A DNA stretch of 37,362 nt from NCBI GenBank assembly GCA_016745055.1, contig JADGDF010000023.1:1-37362 (forward strand), in the 5' to 3' direction. Position numbers and translations under genes: made by a program. The first letter of the stretch is position 1; every line of letters starts with the position of its first letter. This stretch comes from Thiotrichaceae bacterium (GTDB lineage: Bacteria; Pseudomonadota; Gammaproteobacteria; Beggiatoales; Beggiatoaceae). Below are positions 16,880-25,823 of the stretch, in pieces. The notes under the pieces were generated by a model. It worked only from the letters and a program-made list of their open reading frames with translations, had not been told where the DNA came from and made no database searches.

Positions 16880-16917
16880 GACCTGGCAGGTTTTTAAAAC
16901 CTGCCAGGTCTTTTTTT
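16880..16917 (+). terminator. Palindrome CCTGGCAGG/CCTGCCAGG with T-run
   Basis: A perfect 15-bp inverted repeat (16880-16894 with 16896-16910) is followed by seven T. It is well placed as a rho-independent terminator for the large exported protein gene. The same palindrome recurs at 37211-37239, so it is a dispersed repeat doing terminator duty. Confidence 0.8.
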
Positions 16918-16943
16918 ATAGCCTAAGCAACTAAATAAATTAG

Positions 16944-17030
16944 GTTGTTTCTCAAATGAGGAAACGATTTCGTGAAACTAAAGTATCTGGAAGTTTCAGG
17001 AAATCCATTTCGTTCCATTTGAGAAACAAC
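16944..17030. repeat. MITE-like element with 15-bp terminal inverted repeats
   Basis: GTTGTTTCTCAAATG (16944-16958) is matched perfectly in reverse by CATTTGAGAAACAAC (17016-17030), enclosing 57 bases. The element is 87 bp with no coding capacity beyond a chance frame. A related stretch around GGTTGTTTCGGGAAATCC lies just upstream (16842-16859) and resembles the interior GGAAGTTTCAGGAAATCC. Confidence 0.65.
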
Positions 17031-17224
17031 TGTAAACCACATTGTGAAAAATCAGTACCCTTTGTGACTTTATCCACAATGTTTGAAATCAGTTACAATC
17101 TATTCCCACCAAGACTTTTATTTGGAAAAAATTTATTTCCAGTAGCAAATTAATTACCCACTATTTTTTTAGCAATATTTATCCTAAGAAATGTTTTTTC
17201 AGGATAAATAGCTAAAAATACCAC

Positions 17225-20200
17225 GTGAAGCCATTTATTTTCACAAAAACTTATTTTATTTACATGCGAAGCACAATATATCAAAGCCTAGCTTTTTTTG
17301 TTAAGATACTTCAAAGTTTATGTGCTTCTCCGTTCATGCTAAAAAAATTCAAGCATTTTATTGCGAGTTCAATCACTCATGCAACCTCATTTAAAATTGG
17401 TGGTTGGATTACGTTGATTGTGATTATTACTGCAATGGTGTGCTATTTACAGGTGGCCTCCAGAGTTGAAAGTCAAGCACTCGAACGATTAAAAAATCAT
17501 GTACTTGAACGTGGCCAGCTAGAAAATTACCTTTTCACTATTACTAAAGATAACCAAGCTCTATTAAAAAAAATCTTACAAACCCGTTTAACCCAATTAC
17601 CAACTGTATTTGATCTTAATTCCAGATTTAAACAATTATTTGAGCTTTATTCTGATGGCGTAACTCGCAATCATTTAGAAACTTTTGACGGTAAAACGCA
17701 AAGTTGTGTATATATTGATAAAGCATTACCTTTAACGCCTGAAACTAAACAACAAATCCTGGCTTTCTATGATTTAACCAATTTATATGGGGCCGCTTGG
17801 CAAAATCGATTTGATAATACTTATATCGTGACAAACAGTAATGTCATTGTAAATTATTGGCCTTCAGAACCTCACTGGTGCCATAAAGCCAAAGCGAATG
17901 TAAATATCAAAGAAAAAAAGCATTTTGTTCTCTCTAATAAAGTCAATAATTCAGCAAGAACAACAGTTTGGACAGGTATTTATTACGAAGATGTGATTGA
18001 AAAGTGGCTAATTTCAGCCATTACACCCGTGGATGTTGACGGAAAGCACGTTGTTTCCATTGGCCAAGATATAGAACTAGAAAGCTTATTAAAACAAATG
18101 GCCAGTCAACCTCTGGAAAACAGTTATTCTATTGTTTTTAGATCAGATGGTCGGCTAATTGCTCACCCTCAGTGGATGTATAAGCTAAAAGCTAAGCGCG
18201 GTATGCTCAATATGCGTAGTGAAGAAAGTTTAGAGTACACTTATCACTTAGTCCGCAATGCAAAACAAACTATCATCGATGATCCCAGTAACGACCAATA
18301 TTTAGCCATTACCAAAATCACAACCCCTGATTGGTATTTTGTGGTTGTTTTTCCCAAAGCTATTTTTGACGAGGTAGCTTGGGAAACTGCTCAAATTATA
18401 TTAATTTTAGGCATACTTTCTGTATTTATCATTTTAGCCATTTTACATTTTTACCTTAACTCTCATATCAAAAAACCTTTAGACGATTTTCTCATTGCCA
18501 TGCAACACATTGGTAAAAATGATTTTGATGTGAGATTAGACGACTCTCGCCAAGACGAATTAGGATTGGTAGCCACTGCTTTTAAAGCAATGGCAAATAT
18601 TTTGCGCGACAGAGAAACTCAGTTAATTGATTATGCCAATGATTTAGAACAACAAACAGAAGAATTACGTCAGGCAAAAGAGACGGCTGAATCTGCCAAT
18701 CGCGTTAAAAGTCAATTTATTGCCAACATGAGCCACGAATTGCGTACGCCACTTAATGCCATTATTGGTTACAGTGAAATGTTGTATGAAGATGCCCAAG
18801 ATTTGGGATATGATAAATTTTTAACTGATTTAGAAAAAATCAACGTGGCTGGCAAACATTTGCTGGGTTTGATTAATGATGTGTTAGATATTTCCAAAAT
18901 TGAAGCAGGCAAAATGGATGTTTACTACGAAAATTTTGAGTTAATGCCCATGTTGCAGGAAGTTGTTACCACAATTGAACCCATGATTAGAAAAAAAGGG
19001 AATGCATTGCATACCATTTATACAGAAAATTTAGGATCAATTTGTTCTGATCTAACAAAAGTACGTCAAATTTTACTTAATCTACTCAATAACGCTTCTA
19101 AATTTACAGAACAAGGCACAATTACTTTAGTCGTCGGTGTTGAAAAAACGCAAGACAATGAATGGGTTTATTTCCGCGTGGGTGATACAGGCATTGGCAT
19201 GACGGAAGAACAACAAAGTAAATTATTTCAAGCCTTTAGCCAAGCAGATGCTTCAACGACACGTAAATATGGGGGAACAGGTCTTGGGCTAGTCATCACC
19301 AAACGTTTTGCTGAAATGATGGGCGGTTCTATCACGGTAGAAAGCCTTTACAGAAAAGGCACAACATTCATGATCCATTTACCAAGACAAATTGAACCTC
19401 GTGTCAATGCACCTAAACAAGAAATATTGATCGATCAACCTTTGCTAGAAGAAATAATTGACGATTCTGATGATTTAAAGGGCCTTCATGGCCAAGGCAG
19501 TATCTTAGTGATTGATGATGATCCTACCGTTAGAGACTTGTTTAATAATCATCTGACAAAATTGGGTTATCAAGTTACTGTTGCCAATGGTGGCGATGAA
19601 GGCTTACGTTTAGCGCGTCAAATTAAGCCTGCAGCTATCACCCTTGATGTGATGATGCCTGGCATGGATGGCTGGATGGTATTATCAGCTTTAAAAACAG
19701 ACCCAGCGTTAAACAATATTCCTGTCATTGTGGTTTCTATGGTAGAAGACAAGCATTTGGGCTATTCTCTAGGAGCCAATGACTATCTCATTAAACCTGT
19801 CAATCGACAACAACTTAGCAAAATTTTAAATAAATATACCACGGGAGAAAAACGTCTCCATCAAGTACTTGTTATTGAAGATGATCCTACCAACCAAAGA
19901 ATGATTAAAGAAGTTTTGCATCGAGAAGGTTGGCAAGTTGATACCGCAGATAACGGTCGAATTGGTTTGGAACGTGTGGCGATAAATCCACCTGATTTAA
20001 TTTTACTTGATCTCATGATGCCAGAAATGGATGGCTTTGAATTTGTTGAACATTTGCGTAAACACGAAAAATGGTATCATATTCCCGTGGTGGTACTGAC
20101 AGCTAGGCAACTGACTGATGCAGAAAGAAAAAGACTTAATCAACACGTCGAAGATATATTCCAAAAAAGTGCCTATCGAAAAGAACTTTTGTTAGGTGAA

Positions 20201-20230
20201 ATTCATCGCCTGCTAGAAGCTAGTCTCTAA
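17225..20230 (+). CDS. Hybrid sensor histidine kinase with two receiver domains
   Basis: 1001 residues from GTG 17225. ATGs at 17264 and 17336 are alternatives, and none has a clear ribosome binding site. TM1 is at about 57-77, a Cache-type periplasmic domain at about 80-385, TM2 at about 387-410 and HAMP at about 411-465, followed by a short coiled coil. HisKA is at about 495-562, with phospho-acceptor His504 in [18 protein letters not shown]. The ATPase has the N box [13 protein letters not shown]1 GDTGIGM and G2 [11 protein letters not shown]1 (about 758-870) has Asp808 in [14 protein letters not shown]2 (about 879-998) has Asp929 in [11 protein letters not shown] and Lys971. Two receivers and no Hpt or output domain imply a phosphorelay to an unlinked partner. 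The signal is unknown. Confidence 0.95.
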   Translation: MKPFIFTKTYFIYMRSTIYQSLAFFVKILQSLCASPFMLKKFKHFIASSITHATSFKIGGWITLIVIITAMVCYLQVASRVESQALERLKNHVLERGQLENYLFTITKDNQALLKKILQTRLTQLPTVFDLNSRFKQLFELYSDGVTRNHLETFDGKTQSCVYIDKALPLTPETKQQILAFYDLTNLYGAAWQNRFDNTYIVTNSNVIVNYWPSEPHWCHKAKANVNIKEKKHFVLSNKVNNSARTTVWTGIYYEDVIEKWLISAITPVDVDGKHVVSIGQDIELESLLKQMASQPLENSYSIVFRSDGRLIAHPQWMYKLKAKRGMLNMRSEESLEYTYHLVRNAKQTIIDDPSNDQYLAITKITTPDWYFVVVFPKAIFDEVAWETAQIILILGILSVFIILAILHFYLNSHIKKPLDDFLIAMQHIGKNDFDVRLDDSRQDELGLVATAFKAMANILRDRETQLIDYANDLEQQTEELRQAKETAESANRVKSQFIANMSHELRTPLNAIIGYSEMLYEDAQDLGYDKFLTDLEKINVAGKHLLGLINDVLDISKIEAGKMDVYYENFELMPMLQEVVTTIEPMIRKKGNALHTIYTENLGSICSDLTKVRQILLNLLNNASKFTEQGTITLVVGVEKTQDNEWVYFRVGDTGIGMTEEQQSKLFQAFSQADASTTRKYGGTGLGLVITKRFAEMMGGSITVESLYRKGTTFMIHLPRQIEPRVNAPKQEILIDQPLLEEIIDDSDDLKGLHGQGSILVIDDDPTVRDLFNNHLTKLGYQVTVANGGDEGLRLARQIKPAAITLDVMMPGMDGWMVLSALKTDPALNNIPVIVVSMVEDKHLGYSLGANDYLIKPVNRQQLSKILNKYTTGEKRLHQVLVIEDDPTNQRMIKEVLHREGWQVDTADNGRIGLERVAINPPDLILLDLMMPEMDGFEFVEHLRKHEKWYHIPVVVLTARQLTDAERKRLNQHVEDIFQKSAYRKELLLGEIHRLLEASL

Positions 20231-20259
20231 ACAGATATAAAAGGAACACGAGGTTTCGT

Positions 20260-20289
20260 GAACGTCATGAAATCTCTACAAGACACCGG
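20260..20289 (+). repeat. Dispersed 30-bp repeat ending GACACCGG
   Basis: Matches 25 of 30 bases of 363-392, the right end of the insert in the IS630 gene. The shared core is CGTCA-y-GAAATCTCT and the shared end GACACCGG. It lies 30 bases after the hybrid kinase stop codon. Confidence 0.55.
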
Positions 20290-20356
20290 ACTGAAACATG
20301 AAAACTTCTTTTGAAGTCAATATTATATTACAATAAATATATTTCCAGGCTTTTTC

Positions 20357-20689
20357 ATGTTTAGTACAATTGTGAACATCATTCGTTACACATTTTTAAT
20401 ACTATTTTTTATTACCTTCTACATTGATTACTGGGCATTAGATAAGGATGTTTTACAGTTCATTACTCGTACAGACACACCAATTATTGACTCTATATTA
20501 ATAAACTCAATTTATTTTTCTTACATTTTTTATCGACTTGGTTTTTTAAGCTTAGTCATCATCTTAATGCACAAAAATTTTTTTAAAAATAAATTATTAC
20601 TAACTTATATAGCAATATTTATTATTATTGGTATTTTTTATAACTATCGTGTAATTTTTCAACTTCTTCCCAAAAGCTGTTGTATTTAA
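20357..20689 (+). CDS. Small multi-spanning membrane protein, unknown function
   Basis: 110 residues with three or four predicted membrane helices (about 6-25, 45-68, 78-98), rich in Ile, Phe and Tyr and ending in KSCCI. No family is recognised. The ribosome binding site is weak (only AGG seven to ten bases before the ATG). Strong hydrophobicity in AT-rich DNA can arise by chance, so the gene is plausible rather than certain. Confidence 0.45.
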   Translation: MFSTIVNIIRYTFLILFFITFYIDYWALDKDVLQFITRTDTPIIDSILINSIYFSYIFYRLGFLSLVIILMHKNFFKNKLLLTYIAIFIIIGIFYNYRVIFQLLPKSCCI

Positions 20690-20977
20690 CCAAACGCATA
20701 GCTGGTGATAAATTGGGCTGGCGACAGGAAACTCAGCGTGGGAGTGCCATATTGGATTTCACATTATTCAGCTTAACCTGCTGGTTTATTTCCCTCTTAA
20801 CTAATCTGGCGGAAGAAGAATATGAAAATAACTTTTGCAGGTTGGAAAATACATCCTATCATATTTTTTGCAGACAATTGAAATAGCCACTTGCAAGCAT
20901 GCGTAAATATGCGTACTAAGTTTGGCGCAAAAACATCATTAATCATCTTTATAAATCTTGAAGGAGCAATTTTAATA

Positions 20978-22900
20978 ATGGAAGAAATTCTGGAAATTCG
21001 TGACGGTTGCAGTACTCCTGAGCAACTACTGAAAAGCAAAGCCTTTTGTCGCTATCTGGACATTTATAAACATACCTTCATCAGCCATCTTGAGCTACGC
21101 CCTGGTAATCGTCAACTCGAAGCTCAACCACGTATTGAATTTATAAAAAGTATACAGATACGTGAAATTGTGGGAATTTTAGATGAAAAGCTTATCTCCA
21201 GCAAAGAGCAGCATGAACGTAATCGCGAACTGGTACGTTTTTTAGATGGTGCTTTTCATCATTATCGTGGCAGTGTTTATTCACGCTTGGTGCGACTGCA
21301 AAATGATGTGGTTGCTGGAGATGGAGAAGAAACGCCAGATACAGTAAAAGATAAAGTATCCCGCAAAGCACAGCACTTGTCTGAATTAATTTTGAAAACT
21401 CGTCGCAAATTGCTACGGAAAGTAGGTTTGGATATGGGGGTACGCCGCACTCAAGGGATGACGGTATTACCCAATGTAACTGCAGGAGAAGTCTCTGGTC
21501 ATTATCTCAATTTGCCAGCTAATTATGTGAATCTGGCTTATATTCCTTTGACTGTTGCAGCAGATATTCAAACTGGAGTTGATTACAATACACCCTCTAA
21601 TAAACGGGCTTTACCGTTTTATGAGTTGTCACACAACCCTTTCCGTGCAGAATCATTTGCACCGGAAGAATGGGTTTCTGTGGCATTGCAAGTAGGTGCG
21701 GTATTAATTGTTGCTTATATACATAAATCGCGTGGTTGTATAGAAATGGAACCAGGCCTACTCAATTTATTTCCTTTTGCCAAGATTGAAGAAATTCAAC
21801 AAGGGCGTCGTCCTGATGGCTTATTTTTCTTTGGCAATCCCAATGCAGAAGATAATGATTTAGGTTATTATTGGGATGAAACCAGTAATGTGTTGGTTGG
21901 CTGTGTACCTAATCGTGATCCCCTAAAATATTTTGGTTACTCAAAAAAACCTATTCTGACATTACACAATGTATTGGCAATACGTGCAGGTGAAATGCCA
22001 TTGCATTGTGGTTGCACTCGCTATGTGATGCGCTTTGGTGAAAAAACAGGTGAACCCTATATTGCTGATATGTTGGTTAAAGCTGACGATATGGGGCGTA
22101 TTGTGCTGGAAGCCTCAGAAAGTAACAACCGTGTAAAACCAATATTTTATGGTACAGAAACTGGGGCTTTTGCTTGTCTTGATGGTTTTAGCGAGCAAGC
22201 AAAACTGTTGATGCATGGACGTGAAGTTGGTTATAACAAAGCGTTCGGTTCAAATGCACGGCAGATTGTACCTATTACTGAAAGTGAAGAAGTTGAGCAA
22301 GGAGATGTGCTAGATATCTTGCTATATATGAATAACTTTACCCTGATTGAAGAAAGTGGCCACACTATCAATATTGATATGAATCTTGATGAAGCGATTG
22401 AGCATTTTCGTTTGGGTGAACGTGTCGCTGCGGGGAGTACACACACACATCGCGGTACGAAAGAAAGCAGTTATTGGGCAAATCCATTTCCACTACTGCG
22501 TGATGGTACTGGGCAAATTTTACACCCTAATTTGTATCAGCAATTTATCGAAAATGAAGCCCGCTTTATCTCTGAAATACGTACTTTGGTGGATAGTGAC
22601 GAAATGCTCATCGGTGTGGCTTATAGCCAACTAATGGCTGGTGTATATGAAAATAACAACGATGATGACATACAACGTTGTGGTTATGCTTCCCGTGATA
22701 ATGTAGAACAAGAAGGTCCTGTACGTTTAGCTGAAGACTTAATAGGATTAATTAAGAAACAAGCATTATTGAAACGTGAGCGTTTAGGTGGACATGTTAC
22801 TAAAGTGAGTATTACTGTTGCATTAATCGGTGACAGTCGTACAGGCAAATCTGAAACAGCAGAAAAGATGGAAGGTATTTTAAGTTTGCAATTGATTTGA
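20978..22900 (+). CDS. Large protein of unknown family ending at a Walker A motif
   Basis: 640 residues from ATG 20978, with AAGGAGC about 11 bases upstream. The frame is open from 20891, but that N-terminus has no such site. No signal peptide or membrane helix. The middle is rich in conserved-looking segments such as GVRRTQGMTVLPNVTAGE, MPLHCGCTRYVMRFGEK and AAGSTHTHRGTKESSYWANP. The only motif I can name is IGDSRTGKSE at about 617-626, a P-loop with the GKSE form seen in HPr kinase and near the GKT/S of PEP carboxykinases. It lies just 15 residues before the stop, so the nucleotide-binding domain is missing. The protein is probably a truncated form of a longer kinase-like protein. No continuation was seen downstream in any frame. 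Confidence 0.7.
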   Translation: MEEILEIRDGCSTPEQLLKSKAFCRYLDIYKHTFISHLELRPGNRQLEAQPRIEFIKSIQIREIVGILDEKLISSKEQHERNRELVRFLDGAFHHYRGSVYSRLVRLQNDVVAGDGEETPDTVKDKVSRKAQHLSELILKTRRKLLRKVGLDMGVRRTQGMTVLPNVTAGEVSGHYLNLPANYVNLAYIPLTVAADIQTGVDYNTPSNKRALPFYELSHNPFRAESFAPEEWVSVALQVGAVLIVAYIHKSRGCIEMEPGLLNLFPFAKIEEIQQGRRPDGLFFFGNPNAEDNDLGYYWDETSNVLVGCVPNRDPLKYFGYSKKPILTLHNVLAIRAGEMPLHCGCTRYVMRFGEKTGEPYIADMLVKADDMGRIVLEASESNNRVKPIFYGTETGAFACLDGFSEQAKLLMHGREVGYNKAFGSNARQIVPITESEEVEQGDVLDILLYMNNFTLIEESGHTINIDMNLDEAIEHFRLGERVAAGSTHTHRGTKESSYWANPFPLLRDGTGQILHPNLYQQFIENEARFISEIRTLVDSDEMLIGVAYSQLMAGVYENNNDDDIQRCGYASRDNVEQEGPVRLAEDLIGLIKKQALLKRERLGGHVTKVSITVALIGDSRTGKSETAEKMEGILSLQLI

Positions 22901-22990
22901 TACTGGTGTTGTGGACATTTTTTCGCCATTATTTATTTTTTTTTTTAGGCAATTAGTCTTGTATAGAGAGTGATTTTCTCTCACAAAAAC

Positions 22991-23015
22991 CTAGCAAGTC
23001 TTTAAGACCTGCTAG
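22991..23015. repeat. Palindrome CTAGCA-GTCTT / AAGACCTGCTAG
   Basis: A near-perfect inverted repeat (CTAGCAAGTC with GACCTGCTAG, one mismatch) around TTTAA. It has the same architecture as the CCTGGCAGGT...ACCTGCCAGG repeats but different arm bases. It lies 90 bases after the preceding gene and could act as a bidirectional terminator. Confidence 0.5.
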
Positions 23016-23156
23016 ATTTACTACTACTCCTACACAGCTACCATTTTTTAATTAGTTGCGTATGGTTTAATTAATAGCGAACGTAAGGTGTAGTGCGTTA
23101 AATAACGTAAAGTAGATTATTTTAAATGAAAAAATAAATAAAATTCATCCTGCAGG

Positions 23157-23702
23157 TTATTCCAAATTAATATCATAAGTAATTGGCCCATCAAATGATA
23201 TTCTTTCCAACAACGATTGACATACAGGTTCACCGCAAAGTAAACCTTTGTTATCCAAATCAGTACAAAGTTGCACTTTACAGGATTCCCCCTCCCGAAA
23301 ATAATGGCTCAACTGAAAATGCCTTTCATCTTGTTGTATAAAAACATAAGTGTAATTCATATCAACAATGAGCTTTTGTTGACTAATTGTTCCTGGCGCA
23401 ACAATATACAGAAAAGGCGCAGAAAATATAGCCACTGCTTGGGTAGGAATACTATTTTGATAATCTGCTTGTAATACCTTAATGTATGTTTTTTTTGTTA
23501 ATGTATTAACATCTGGCATACCACCCGTGATACGCAGAAAAAATAAGCTATTTACCTGCTGAGTCACTTTTATTTCAGAAACTAAAGTTTGGTTTTGAGT
23601 ATCAACTCCCTGATAAGTGAGAGTAATGGCTTGAATGTCAGTGGTTGCTAAAAATAGCAATATTCCAACATTTATCCAGAATTTAGAAATATATTTTCGC
23701 AT
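23157..23702 (-). CDS. Secreted protein of unknown function
   Basis: 181 residues. A signal peptide (hydrophobic 9-22, cleavage after about IQA) leads to a beta-rich mature domain starting ITLTYQGVDTQNQ. The C-terminal third has four cysteines (SCKVQLCTDLDNKGLLCGEPVC) that probably form two disulfides. No family is recognised. AGGAA lies about nine bases before the ATG. It is the next gene downstream of the neprosin-type peptidase on the same strand, 137 bases away, and both products are exported. Whether they act together is unknown. Confidence 0.65.
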   Translation of the reverse strand: MRKYISKFWINVGILLFLATTDIQAITLTYQGVDTQNQTLVSEIKVTQQVNSLFFLRITGGMPDVNTLTKKTYIKVLQADYQNSIPTQAVAIFSAPFLYIVAPGTISQQKLIVDMNYTYVFIQQDERHFQLSHYFREGESCKVQLCTDLDNKGLLCGEPVCQSLLERISFDGPITYDINLE

Positions 23703-23839
23703 AGAAATGTTTCCTGATGAATGTTTGAGTTAACTGATGTTATACAGACCCTTTATAAATTAATAGTGTACGAAAAAAAGTTTCATAGTTCATTGATTTT
23801 TCGTTGTAGGTGCATAACATCAGTAGTTAATTTAAAACA

Positions 23840-25084
23840 TTATTCACAATCAGGATTGTTATATCCTGTTCCACCATAATAGAAATGTCTTCCCCAAGCT
23901 GTATTACTGTCATGTGCAATATCATAGCATAGTGAATCATCTACAATAGTAGTACCAGGAGTAACATCCAAGATGTTTTGACTAATATCCATGTATTGAA
24001 GAGAACGTTGATAAGCTGCTTGACTATGACCTGCTGCTGGAAATGCACCACTGCCCATATCTGTTGCAGTGTGCTGTCCTCCAACGTTCTGATTGATGAT
24101 TTCTCCTCCATAGGTAATTCTACTGGCAAAATTTTCTAATCCATTGGTATCGAAAAGGCTAGTTGGATAATAACCAACCAAAATGCGGTCAACACCTTCT
24201 CCTACTGCTAACCACCAATGCCCAGTGGTTGGATCTCGCCAATATGCTACGGTACCTTCCTGCTGAGTACCACCGCTCACACTACTTGGTAATTGCATAC
24301 CAATAACTATACTTGTATCAGTCTGAATAAAACCAGTGCATGTTAAATCGTAACAACCTGTTGTGTCATAGCCATCTGAAGTATAGTAAATAAAAAAATG
24401 GGGTAAATTATCTCCATTTCTACCTTGATAAACTTGCCACCCAGTTTCAACCGTCTCTAAATTAGTTCCACTACCACGACTCAACCATATTTGCGAAAGA
24501 GAGAATTCATTATTTCTCTCAACAGCTGGTGCCCAAATGTTTATAGTGCTCTGAGAAGCTGTCGCACTGACATGCTGTCTTATCGCAGCATATTGGTGGA
24601 GTGTGGTGGGGCCACTTCTTCTTACATTAGACTCTATGCTACTAAAAGAAGGTTTAGACTGAAATTCCCTGAGTGTTTTGAACCGAACAACATCTTCCAA
24701 CGTATGTAGGCGTATGGGAACACTATTTTCTGAACATTTAGGAATAGGGAAAGAAACATCTTCTTTAGACAGTCCTAGAGACGCTATCTGTTTATCAAAG
24801 ATTTTCATCAAAGCTGGTGAAGGCTTTCTTTGGACAATATGATTGCGGAGATCAGGATGGTTTAAGGAAGGCTGGGTACCAATATCAATACAACTGATTA
24901 ATTTCCCATTTTCGGTAAATTGATCAGTAATCTTAACACCTTTGTAGAAATCCTTTAAGTAAGTTGCCATCTTCACTCGTTCTTCTGGAGAAGCTAATTG
25001 GCGATTCTCTGCCAATACATTAGGTAACAATACAACTAAGCTAAACACACTACTTAACATAAGATACAAAGCTTTTAATTTCAT
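23840..25084 (-). CDS. Neprosin-family (DUF239) glutamic peptidase, exported
   Basis: 414 residues. The signal peptide ends about residue 25 (VLA). A propeptide-like region follows (about 26-155), including ISCIDIGTQPSLNHPDLR, which resembles the neprosin-activation segment. The peptidase domain is at about 160-375: HQYAAIRQ, INIWAPAVERNNEFSLSQIW, TVETGWQVYQGRNGD, YTSDGYDTTGCYDLTCTGFIQ, ITYGGEIINQ and DMGSGAFPAAGHSQAAY. By comparison with plant neprosin the two catalytic glutamates would be Glu213 and Glu328. Neprosin cleaves after proline at acid pH; that activity here is inferred from family. AGGG lies seven bases before the ATG. A C-terminal Cys-containing tail follows the domain. Confidence 0.85.
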   Translation of the reverse strand: MKLKALYLMLSSVFSLVVLLPNVLAENRQLASPEERVKMATYLKDFYKGVKITDQFTENGKLISCIDIGTQPSLNHPDLRNHIVQRKPSPALMKIFDKQIASLGLSKEDVSFPIPKCSENSVPIRLHTLEDVVRFKTLREFQSKPSFSSIESNVRRSGPTTLHQYAAIRQHVSATASQSTINIWAPAVERNNEFSLSQIWLSRGSGTNLETVETGWQVYQGRNGDNLPHFFIYYTSDGYDTTGCYDLTCTGFIQTDTSIVIGMQLPSSVSGGTQQEGTVAYWRDPTTGHWWLAVGEGVDRILVGYYPTSLFDTNGLENFASRITYGGEIINQNVGGQHTATDMGSGAFPAAGHSQAAYQRSLQYMDISQNILDVTPGTTIVDDSLCYDIAHDSNTAWGRHFYYGGTGYNNPDCE

Positions 25085-25823
25085 ATTTTTCCCTCAGTCA
25101 GTTTTGTAACATTTTAGTTTGTTGAAAATGTCTTGTTGTTTGGAATTATTCCTTAGTTACCAAATAAGACAAGGCAGTTTTGTAAGGTAGTCAGCTTTGT
25201 TATTAGTTCATTAATTAAGAAATTTTATTTTCACCACTGCCATGTTATTGCCAGCTCAATACTATTTTTGTATGTTTAATAAATTCCTAGTTACATTGTA
25301 CTTATAATAAACTTTTTACCTATTGATTAGTATAGTATATATTATTACGGTTATTTATCTCAAAAAGCCATAAGTTGATAAGAGTGGCAGGATAAAATAA
25401 TAATTTTTAATTATTTATAATTTGATTGAGAAATGTCTAGGTTCTTCAAACTAAAAACTCTTATAGCTTATTACATTAAGGAAATTTGGTAGCTTTTAGC
25501 TGAAGCTGACATTAAGGGACAGAAGCTTGTAAGGTAGGTAAGATGATGTGCCATTTTGGATAACTGTATTGTACTTATTACCACTTAGCTCTTGATCTTC
25601 TATCAAAATTAGGCATGATAGTCTGTTTTTGTATGTTCTTTTTCTCTCAAATAGGAGTTAGGGATGAAGCAGATGAAATGTCCAAATGGTAGTTCTCAAA
25701 TTCAGAGGGCACTCCATCTTCAGGAACACAATCTGGACAGACCAGCTATGTTGAGAGACCACTTCAGTAATGCTTTTTCTTATAAATTAACGATATTACT
25801 TTGTTTTTAACATTCAATATTAC
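25085..25823. other. Long intergenic region with a possible IS remnant
   Basis: About 740 bp of strongly AT-rich DNA between two minus-strand genes. Apart from the zinc-ribbon-like fragment near 25664-25770, nothing recognisable was seen. The promoter of the peptidase gene should lie at the left end. Confidence 0.5.
25664..25770 (+). pseudogene. Possible remnant of an IS1-type InsA zinc-ribbon start
   Basis: After AGGAG (25653-25657) an ATG opens MKQMKCPNGSSQIQR, close to the MKCPNCGSxxIxKNG start of IS1-family InsA proteins. The second cysteine is missing and the rest of the ribbon appears only in pieces in shifted frames. No second half of the transposase is present. This rests on a short match and may be wrong. 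Confidence 0.3.

Noticed and set aside
20680-20886. 68-codon frame between the small membrane protein and the Walker A protein
   Set aside because: No ribosome binding site, no family resemblance, overlaps the end of the upstream frame.
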